From positions 1 through 5,196 of the forward strand of contig JANLSE010000567.1 in NCBI GenBank assembly GCA_031362265.1: DNA of 5,196 nt, in the 5' to 3' direction. The stretch's first letter is position 1. Every line of letters begins with the position of its first letter. Below, one piece after another: positions 1 to 5,196 of this stretch. The notes beneath the pieces were generated by a model, which made no database searches, was not told the DNA's origin, and saw only the letters and a list, made by a program, of their open reading frames with translations. Origin of the DNA: JANLSE01 sp031362265 (GTDB lineage: Bacteria > Chloroflexota > Chloroflexia > Chloroflexales > Roseiflexaceae). Position numbers and translations under genes: made by a program.

Positions 1-375
1 ATTTAATGGTGTGTAGCGATCGGTATAGAAGAGATGCGCGGCTGCACCAAATTGAAGTTGGCCGGTGCGCGGCGGGAACGGTTTCCCATCAGCTCCAGTT
101 GGCTGAGTTGTCGCAAGTAGTGTCGGTGGGACAGCCGTAGGTAGCGGAACGAGTGTGGGTATCACTAGCATATTCGCTTGTGAGATAGGTGGCATGGATT
201 GAGGGATGACCACTGGTTCCGGTAGCGTTGGTGCTAGGACAATCGCAGTTGGCATATCGATGATCATGCGTGGTTGCACGGCCTGTTGTGTGGGCATGAT
301 CGTGGCACAGGATGCAAAGAATGGAAAAAGCAGCGCAACCAGGATTGCAGGGATGAGATGGTGGCGTGTGCGCAT
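1..375 (-). CDS. Secreted lipoprotein, N-terminal part only (runs off the left edge)
   Basis: An open frame of 125 codons starts at the ATG at 375-373 and is still open at base 1, so the gene is cut by the window, not broken. Residues 1-23 form a lipoprotein signal peptide: a basic start (MRTRHH), a hydrophobic stretch (LIPAILVALLFPFF) and a lipobox FASC, with Cys23 as the expected lipidation site. Residues 24 to about 102 are rich in Pro, Thr, Val and Ala with few charges, typical of a flexible linker that holds a domain away from the membrane. From about residue 106 (GQLQFGAAAHLFYTDRYTPLN) a folded domain seems to begin. This wording faintly resembles the start of TIM-barrel, glycoside-hydrolase-like surface proteins of Chloroflexota, but that is a weak inference. 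The start is supported by a GGAGG sequence five bases upstream. The gene is codirectional with the phosphatase, 169 bp downstream of it. Confidence 0.82.
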   Translation of the reverse strand, partial: MRTRHHLIPAILVALLFPFFASCATIMPTQQAVQPRMIIDMPTAIVLAPTLPEPVVIPQSMPPISQANMLVIPTLVPLPTAVPPTLLATTQPTGADGKPFPPRTGQLQFGAAAHLFYTDRYTPLN

Positions 376-380
376 GGGAT

Positions 381-385
381 CCTCC
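381..385 (-). promoter_or_regulatory. Ribosome binding site of the lipoprotein gene
   Basis: On the minus strand GGAGG is followed by five bases (ATCCC) and then the ATG at 375. This is a strong Shine-Dalgarno match at good spacing. It decides the start of the partial lipoprotein gene, placing the signal peptide exactly at the N terminus. Confidence 0.8.
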
Positions 386-449
386 AGATGGTACGAAGTG
401 GCATGTCCTACTGCCAATAGTGTACCTTCTGGGCGTCAGCTACTCAATG

Positions 450-477
450 ATCCTAGATTTCTTACGCATTACGCCAA
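450..477 (-). promoter_or_regulatory. Candidate sigma-70-type promoter for the lipoprotein gene
   Basis: Reading the minus strand, TTGGCG (477-472, four of six matches to TTGACA) is followed after 16 bases by TAGGAT (455-450, four of six matches to TATAAT). It would give a leader of about 70 bases before the ATG at 375. Both boxes are imperfect, so this is the best candidate in the gap and not a firm call. A 14-bp tandem repeat array lies about 25 bases upstream of the -35 box. Confidence 0.25.
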
Positions 478-500
478 TCTGGAAACAAGCTGATAGATGG

Positions 501-542
501 GTGAAGGTTAGTAGGTGAGGGTTAATTGTGGAAGGTTAGTGG
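501..542. repeat. Three tandem copies of a 14-bp repeat
   Basis: Three consecutive 14-bp units occupy 501-514, 515-528 and 529-542. Their cores on the plus strand are GAAGGTTAGT (503-512), GAGGGTTAAT (517-526) and GAAGGTTAGT (531-540). The outer cores are identical and the middle one differs at two positions, with an exact period of 14 bases. The array ends two bases before the stop codon of the phosphatase and lies upstream of the lipoprotein gene. It could be a direct-repeat binding site for a regulator of the downstream gene, or a small non-functional tandem duplication. The function is not shown by the sequence. Confidence 0.75.
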
Positions 543-544
543 TA

Positions 545-3430
545 TTACCGACCAACTTGCACAACCATCACGGTCATATCATCGTGCTGTGGCATGTCAC
601 CAATAAAGGTGGTGACGGCCGTGATCAGGATATCGACTAATTCTTCAGGCGTGCTGCGGCCAGAATCGCGTACAATTTGCTCAAAGCGCTCAAAACCAAA
701 CATCTCACGGTTAGCATTATGTGCTTCGATCAGGCCATCGGTCAGAAAGACCAAGGTGTCGCCAACATTCAGGTTGGTCTCAATCACTTCATATTCCGTT
801 TCGAGGGCGATGCCAAGCGGGAAAGCTGGCCCAGGTGGTAGCAATTCTACGAGGCGTCCACTTCGGCGGCGCAGAATCGGTGCGATCTGGCCAGCGCTGG
901 CAAGCGAGACGCGCCATTGGTTTGCATCAGTCATCTGGATCGTTGCATAATTGAGCGCAACAAACGAGCCGCGTGGCACATCGAGTGCAACCAGCCGATT
1001 GGTTTCGGTAAGCACAGCCGCTGCCTCAACATGGTCACGAGCCTCGGAGCGAGCAATAGAACGAGCGATCGCCATGAGCATAGCACCGGGCACACTCTTC
1101 CCTGATGCATCGCCAACCATGAGTGCAAGCAAACCACCCTGCGCCGCATAATCGAGCAGCATGCAATCATAGAAATCGCCACCAGTTTCGCGGGCAGGGA
1201 GGCAGCGTGCAGCGATAGCTAACCCTGCGACGCGTGGAAGCGAGTGTGGGAAGAGGTTACTCTGGATCTGGCGTGCAATTGCCAGTTCTTGTTCGACACG
1301 GGTGACTGACTCGGCATACAATTCGGCTTTCTGAATACCCAAGCTGATATGGGATGCCACCTGGTTTAGTAACTCAACTGTCTGATGATCGTATTGGTAG
1401 CCCTTGCTATGCTGGAGCACAATAACCCCAATTGGGCGTGAAGCTGCATCAAGCAGTGGCACCCCTGCCCATGAGCGAGGCCGATCATCGCTCCCATACA
1501 CATAGGGTTGAACCCCAATTGCACGCAGTTCGTCGTGTTGTGTATGTAAATCGTCGAAGACCAATGTCTGACGGTTGGTAAGAATCCAGGTAGTCAGGCT
1601 CCCTGGTGGCGGGCGGCCCTCTGGCCATACCTGGCTTACTTCCTCTCCGCCATCGATGACATAGGCATGCCGAATGCGGAAACGTTCGGGTTCACAGATT
1701 AGCAAAACGAACGAGCTTGCCCCGGTAACTGATTGAAGTACCTCATAGACTGGGCGCAGCATGGTATTGAGGCTACTGGCTGCACTCACATGCTGGCTGA
1801 TCTGGCCAATTGCATCAAGTTCACGAATCTGGCGCTCGCGGCGCTTGAGTAGCATAATATTCTGAACATGTAGCGAAACCTGGCCAGCCACACCAAGTAA
1901 CAGGCTTACATCACGGGCGTTAAACATGGCTGGTTTATAGCTCTGCACCGCAATCACACCAATCGAGCGACTCTCGCGGTTGAGGAGTGGTACACCCAGC
2001 CAGGAGACAGCGTGGCGGCCAGAGCCAACAACGTGCCGACGCGCGAGTAAGGGGTAGCGGTCAATCTCATCGGCAAGATTAGCAAAGTGTAGTGGTTGCT
2101 GGTTCTGAAGCACCCAGGCCGTTAGTGAATCGGGTGGTGGCACCTGGCGCCGCCAGTAGCTATATTCCTCACCCTCATCAATAGAAATCCCATCGGTGAT
2201 AATATTCCGATCGGGATCGAAGACGACCATTGAGAATGCATCGAGTGGTAAGAGTTCTGAGAGCGCACTATGAACTTGGCGTAACAGCGGGCCTAATTCC
2301 AACGAGGTTGAAGCGGCACCTGCAATTGTTCCGAGTGCTGTTAATTCGGCCACCTTGCGATCACGCTCAGCAAAGAGACGGGCATTCTCAATAGCAATTG
2401 CAACCTGATTCGCGAGGGCTAATACCACATCAGTCTCTTCTTGGCTGAAATGGCGTGGCTCAGTACAGAAGAGACTCATGCCACCGAGGACCTGGGTACC
2501 CACCCGCATTGGTACGCTCAAAATAGATTGAAACATCAGCCCATGATCGCGTAGCCCAATCGCATATTCGGTGCCAACGGCCGATGCACGGTTTTCTGCA
2601 ATGACGCGCCCTAAAATCGTGCCAGCCATCGGGATTCGCTGGCGACGCGCTAGGTAATCTGCGGGCATGCCATAATCTGCTGCTACAGCCAGTTCGTTGT
2701 GGGGAGCATCGATGAGGCGAATGATTCCAGCATCAAACCCAAATAGATTGACGATACGGTTCAATGCCTCTTGGAGCAGATCTTTTAAGGGGCGGCTACG
2801 AACCATTTCGGCAGCTAGGTCGCTGAGTGTATCGAGTTGACGATTGCGTGTGGCAACCTGATTACTCAGCCTGGCGCTTAGTGCACGCTGTGCCTGCCCG
2901 AGGGTGGCATTTTCAATCACTACCGCCGCAAGATTCCCCACTTGTTGAAGCAAATCGACATCACGCTTGTCGTAGCTATGCGGCTGATAACTCTGGAGGG
3001 ATAGTACGCCAACCGCTTGCTCTGCCAGGAGCAGTGGAACGCCCATCCATGCGCGTGAGTGTTTTTGTGTGTTGCCAAACATAAATGTACTGACGCGTGC
3101 GTGGGATTGTTCCGCTTCCAGATCACCAAACAGCAGTGGTGTGCGCGTAGTGACAAGCGAGCCGGTGAGTGAGCCATAAACAGTTTGCTCTTCGTAGCTA
3201 CTTAAATCCTCATCGATCATAAGCGCAGCGCTAAACATACCAGAATGCTGGGGATCGCAAACGGCAATAAAACAAGCATCAAAATCGAAGAGCGATCGCA
3301 GTTCATTTGTGATAGCAGCAAAGATTGGATGAAACTCAATCTGGCCACGGCATGCGACGCTGATCGAATAGAGCACAGCGAGTGCGCGCTGGCTACGTTC
3401 GGCAAGCTGTAATTCACTCCGCTCAGTCAC
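545..3430 (-). CDS. Protein serine/threonine phosphatase with four GAF domains and a C-terminal SpoIIE (PP2C) domain
   Basis: A 961-residue protein with no signal peptide or membrane segment, so cytoplasmic. Four GAF sensor domains lie at about 14-176, 200-350, 362-525 and 537-702. GAF1, 3 and 4 share a W-x-GVPLL motif (128-134, 477-483, 654-660). Helical linkers precede each GAF, two with the pattern R-(D/E)-R...EL-x-A-(L/I)-G. The PP2C domain spans about 712-960: the RsbU-like lead ELAIARQIQSNLFP, GGDFYD (D752, D755), VGDASGKSVPGA (D774), LTDGLIEA (D898) and QHDDMTV (D951). The acidic metal-binding positions are therefore present, and it is probably active. Proteins of this kind dephosphorylate STAS-type anti-sigma antagonists in partner-switching pathways; no such partner is encoded here. 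The usual NAGH motif reads SAGQ (845-848). The start is GTG at 3430: an in-frame stop lies ten codons upstream, no other start codon except a CTG intervenes, and GAGGGA precedes it. The GAF ligands cannot be inferred. Confidence 0.95.
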   Translation of the reverse strand: MTERSELQLAERSQRALAVLYSISVACRGQIEFHPIFAAITNELRSLFDFDACFIAVCDPQHSGMFSAALMIDEDLSSYEEQTVYGSLTGSLVTTRTPLLFGDLEAEQSHARVSTFMFGNTQKHSRAWMGVPLLLAEQAVGVLSLQSYQPHSYDKRDVDLLQQVGNLAAVVIENATLGQAQRALSARLSNQVATRNRQLDTLSDLAAEMVRSRPLKDLLQEALNRIVNLFGFDAGIIRLIDAPHNELAVAADYGMPADYLARRQRIPMAGTILGRVIAENRASAVGTEYAIGLRDHGLMFQSILSVPMRVGTQVLGGMSLFCTEPRHFSQEETDVVLALANQVAIAIENARLFAERDRKVAELTALGTIAGAASTSLELGPLLRQVHSALSELLPLDAFSMVVFDPDRNIITDGISIDEGEEYSYWRRQVPPPDSLTAWVLQNQQPLHFANLADEIDRYPLLARRHVVGSGRHAVSWLGVPLLNRESRSIGVIAVQSYKPAMFNARDVSLLLGVAGQVSLHVQNIMLLKRRERQIRELDAIGQISQHVSAASSLNTMLRPVYEVLQSVTGASSFVLLICEPERFRIRHAYVIDGGEEVSQVWPEGRPPPGSLTTWILTNRQTLVFDDLHTQHDELRAIGVQPYVYGSDDRPRSWAGVPLLDAASRPIGVIVLQHSKGYQYDHQTVELLNQVASHISLGIQKAELYAESVTRVEQELAIARQIQSNLFPHSLPRVAGLAIAARCLPARETGGDFYDCMLLDYAAQGGLLALMVGDASGKSVPGAMLMAIARSIARSEARDHVEAAAVLTETNRLVALDVPRGSFVALNYATIQMTDANQWRVSLASAGQIAPILRRRSGRLVELLPPGPAFPLGIALETEYEVIETNLNVGDTLVFLTDGLIEAHNANREMFGFERFEQIVRDSGRSTPEELVDILITAVTTFIGDMPQHDDMTVMVVQVGR

Positions 3431-3433
3431 GGT

Positions 3434-3439
3434 TCCCTC
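3434..3439 (-). promoter_or_regulatory. Ribosome binding site supporting the GTG start of the phosphatase
   Basis: On the minus strand GAGGGA lies four bases before the GTG at 3430-3428. Together with the in-frame TAG at 3460-3458, it fixes the GTG as the most likely start. The first in-frame ATG comes only at residue 65, inside GAF1, which would destroy that domain. Confidence 0.65.
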
Positions 3440-3494
3440 GGCCCCATCCAGCTGCGTCTACCCGAAACCATTGGTACCTATCTCACGTGTGACC

Positions 3495-3503
3495 ATTGTA
3501 GCA
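3495..3503 (-). promoter_or_regulatory. Extended -10 promoter for the phosphatase gene
   Basis: On the minus strand TGC followed directly by TACAAT (3503-3495) forms an extended -10 element (TGn-TAtAAT, five of six in the hexamer). No good -35 hexamer is found at the usual distance, which is common for extended -10 promoters. Transcription would start near 3488, giving a leader of about 58 bases. It suggests that the phosphatase can be transcribed independently of murJ, whose stop codon lies 42 bases upstream of this element. Confidence 0.45.
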
Positions 3504-3505
3504 TA

Positions 3506-3523
3506 GCACTGTAGTGCGTAGTG
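3506..3523. promoter_or_regulatory. Small dyad and direct repeat next to the -10 box, possible operator
   Basis: On the plus strand GCACT (3506-3510) and AGTGC (3513-3517) form an inverted repeat around GT. GTAGTG occurs twice, at 3511-3516 and 3518-3523. On the minus strand this lies directly upstream of the extended -10 element, where a regulator could compete with or help RNA polymerase. A second short dyad (TCAC at 3483-3486, GTGA at 3489-3492) covers the predicted transcription start. Arms this short can arise by chance. Confidence 0.2.
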
Positions 3524-3544
3524 TATGACACGCTGTTGAGTATG

Positions 3545-5170
3545 TTAGCTAGTTTCCCGATCCGTGTGTTTGATTGCTGTAGTAGATCGGCGGAAGCGTG
3601 CGAGCACCCAAACTTCGGGAATGCCTAGTGCAACTGCCAACCCAGCGTAGACTCCTAGGCCTACCAGGACTAGAACCGCAACCCAGAGTGCCTGTGTAAG
3701 AAAATCGCCTGGCCAGTGGTAGAGATTGCCGGGAGTGGAAAATGGCTCTTGAATACTTGCTATGCGATGGAACCATTCGAGTGTTATCAGACAAGCCGCA
3801 CCGGCGAGAAACATTCCTCCGATGGCCCGCCAGAACGCACGACCAAAAGCGCCGATTCGACGTGCTAAGACAACTAATAGGAGCCCTGCTTCGATCGTAT
3901 TAGCGATGCTAAATGCCAGCGCAAGGCCTGCGAGGCCTGCACCAATACCCAGGAATAGATAGCCTAATCCAATATTGCTCACTACGGCTACACAGGCAAT
4001 AAGCACTGGGGTACGTGTGTCTTGCATGGCATAGAAACTACGCACCATGATTTCGGAGGCTGTAAAGGCGGCTAGGCCAGCCATATATGCGGTCAACGCC
4101 TGCGTTGTCAGTATAGTTGAGGATGCGCCAAACGCAGCACGCTCGTATAGGAGTCGCACAATCGGTTGGCCAAGCTCTCCCAATATCACTGAAGCTGGGA
4201 TGGCAAGAAAGAGCACCATCCGTAGTGCAGCCAGAGCTTGTTTACGAAACGAATCAATCTCGCCAGCCGCATACAGCCGCGATAATTGGGGGAAGATAAC
4301 CGTGCCAACACTCAATGCTAGCAGGCCATGGGGTAACAACATAAGTTGGGTGGCGAGGTTATTAGCTGAGACCGCACCCGGCCCAACACGCGAGGCAAAA
4401 CTTGCGATAGCGATCAGATTGATTTGCCAGACGGCCTGACCAAATAGGCGTGGCCCTAGCATGCGTAATACCTGTACAACGCCAGTGGTAGCTACCCAAC
4501 CGCCGCGTATATAGTGTGCGCCAACTGCTAGAAGTGTCGGGATTTGAATCAGTAAAAAGGCCAATGCACCAATATTAATGCCGAGCACAAGCCCCCAAAC
4601 ACCCAGCCATGGAGCTACGAGTGCACCCGCAATGATCCCTATATTATAGAGATTGGCACCTAGTGCTGGAATACTGAATCGATCGGTTGATTCGAGAACC
4701 GATTTTGCAAGCCCACCAATTCCGAGCAGGATTGGTTGAATCAACATCCAGCGCAGCAATTCTACTGTTAATATGCGTGTAGCTAGATCGAAACCACTGC
4801 CTACCGTTAATGCGACAATTGGCTCGGCGAATACTGCCACTAACAGGCATCCCACTACTAGGCCAGCCAACGCCAAATTGAGAGTTGCACTTGCTAGGCG
4901 CCAGGCATCTTCTTCACGCTGTTCGCCAAGAAAGCCAGCAAAAATGGGGATGAAGGCCGTGCCAAGCGCACCACCCGCAACCACCAGATAGATCATATCG
5001 ACAATACCAAAGGTTGCCTTAAATGCGTCGAGTTGGGGCGAAGTGCCAAACTGAGCCGAGATAATGATCTCGCGAACCAAACCGAGGATACGGCTGAAGA
5101 AATAGCCCGCCGCGACAATCAGGGTGTTCATGAGTGTACTAAGGCGGCGGTTTGCGGCTTGATTCGTCAT
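3545..5170 (-). CDS. murJ: MurJ/MviN-family lipid II flippase (MOP superfamily), divergent
   Basis: A 541-residue, very hydrophobic protein with about 14 membrane helices (roughly 14-33, 52-78, 92-114, 135-155, 165-187, 190-215, 236-258, 270-295, 312-332, 355-378, 387-409, 412-436, 446-466 and 491-516) and a short charged cytoplasmic tail. Length and helix number match MurJ, which moves lipid II across the inner membrane for peptidoglycan synthesis. Family marks are SRILGLVRE (26-34), FGTSPQLDAF (41-50), AGGALGTAFIP (65-75), and LP then GTVIFPQLSRLY (279-300). By hand alignment to E. coli MurJ, R18, R24 and D39 correspond to R27, R33 and D48, but R52, R270 and E273 fall on Y61, Q275 and L278. 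The start ATG at 5170 gives the usual short N terminus; Met14 is an alternative. No clear Shine-Dalgarno sequence precedes either. The frame stays open to the window edge, but the eight full codons upstream contain no standard start. The substrate may not be lipid II if this is a paralog. Confidence 0.9.
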   Translation of the reverse strand: MTNQAANRRLSTLMNTLIVAAGYFFSRILGLVREIIISAQFGTSPQLDAFKATFGIVDMIYLVVAGGALGTAFIPIFAGFLGEQREEDAWRLASATLNLALAGLVVGCLLVAVFAEPIVALTVGSGFDLATRILTVELLRWMLIQPILLGIGGLAKSVLESTDRFSIPALGANLYNIGIIAGALVAPWLGVWGLVLGINIGALAFLLIQIPTLLAVGAHYIRGGWVATTGVVQVLRMLGPRLFGQAVWQINLIAIASFASRVGPGAVSANNLATQLMLLPHGLLALSVGTVIFPQLSRLYAAGEIDSFRKQALAALRMVLFLAIPASVILGELGQPIVRLLYERAAFGASSTILTTQALTAYMAGLAAFTASEIMVRSFYAMQDTRTPVLIACVAVVSNIGLGYLFLGIGAGLAGLALAFSIANTIEAGLLLVVLARRIGAFGRAFWRAIGGMFLAGAACLITLEWFHRIASIQEPFSTPGNLYHWPGDFLTQALWVAVLVLVGLGVYAGLAVALGIPEVWVLARFRRSTTAIKHTDRETS

Positions 5171-5196
5171 TTGCGTAGGAACGCATTCTCGGCTAT

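Noticed and set aside
206..493. Plus-strand open frame of 95 codons at the left end
   Set aside because: It overlaps the opposite-strand lipoprotein gene, which has a signal peptide, a lipobox and a strong ribosome binding site. The plus-strand product shows no recognisable domain.
594..950. Plus-strand open frame of 118 codons opposite the phosphatase domain
   Set aside because: It lies wholly antisense to a conserved catalytic domain. Its translation is Arg/Ser-rich with no recognisable motif, and I saw nothing to support it as a gene.
545..3430. Phytochrome-like (bilin-binding) or cyclic-nucleotide-binding GAF domains
   Set aside because: I saw no conserved bilin-attachment cysteine context and no NKFDE motif in any of the four GAF domains, so no specific ligand can be assigned.
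3504..3544. Possible terminator after murJ (GTGT-CAT-ACAC stem)
   Set aside because: The stem is only four pairs, extended only across a bulge, and is not followed by a T run. It does not qualify as an intrinsic terminator.
4047..4439. Plus-strand open frame of 130 codons opposite murJ
   Set aside because: It is antisense to conserved membrane helices of murJ. Its composition is what the reverse strand of a hydrophobic gene gives, and no family is recognisable.
5139..5186. A 15-codon leader frame overlapping the murJ start on the minus strand
   Set aside because: It has no ribosome binding site at a workable distance, no coding signature such as a run of regulatory codons, and a length easily reached by chance.
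1..5196. Mobile element, CRISPR array, tRNA or rRNA in the window
   Set aside because: Almost all of the sequence is accounted for by three intact or edge-cut coding frames. The gaps are 26, 114 and 169 bp and hold no inverted terminal repeats, spacer arrays or RNA-gene signatures.

Overview
The window holds three genes, all on the minus strand, so transcription runs from right to left. In that order they are a murJ/mviN-type 14-helix membrane transporter (5170 to 3545), a large cytoplasmic protein with four GAF sensor domains and a C-terminal SpoIIE-type PP2C phosphatase domain (3430 to 545), and the first 125 codons of a lipoprotein that runs off the left edge (375 to 1). Base composition is moderate, in the low-to-mid 50s % GC by eye. 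The MurJ style (an ISAQFGTSPQLDAF-like first loop, then AGGALGTAFIP) and the stacked-GAF SpoIIE phosphatase look most like Chloroflexota, class Chloroflexia. That placement is an inference from memory of family style, not from a search.

Region by region: 5171-5196 is a short upstream piece with no clear ribosome binding site. murJ follows. The 114-bp gap at 3431-3544 carries an extended -10 promoter, small dyads and a Shine-Dalgarno sequence for the phosphatase, which begins with GTG. The 169-bp gap at 376-544 carries three exact-period 14-bp tandem repeats next to the phosphatase stop codon, a weak candidate promoter, and a strong Shine-Dalgarno sequence for the lipoprotein gene. No convincing intrinsic terminator is visible in either gap. 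No RNA gene, mobile element or CRISPR array is visible.

How the genes may relate: MurJ-type proteins flip lipid-linked cell-wall precursors, the lipoprotein would be surface-exposed, and the phosphatase would turn small-molecule or redox cues into dephosphorylation of an anti-sigma antagonist or similar STAS protein. No STAS protein or anti-sigma kinase is encoded here, so the phosphatase is an orphan within this window. The separate regulatory signals argue for three loosely linked genes rather than one tight operon. I see no strong evidence of an undescribed system. The points most worth a second look are the MurJ lacking several residues essential in the E. coli protein, the 14-bp repeat array, and the arrangement of the four GAF domains.
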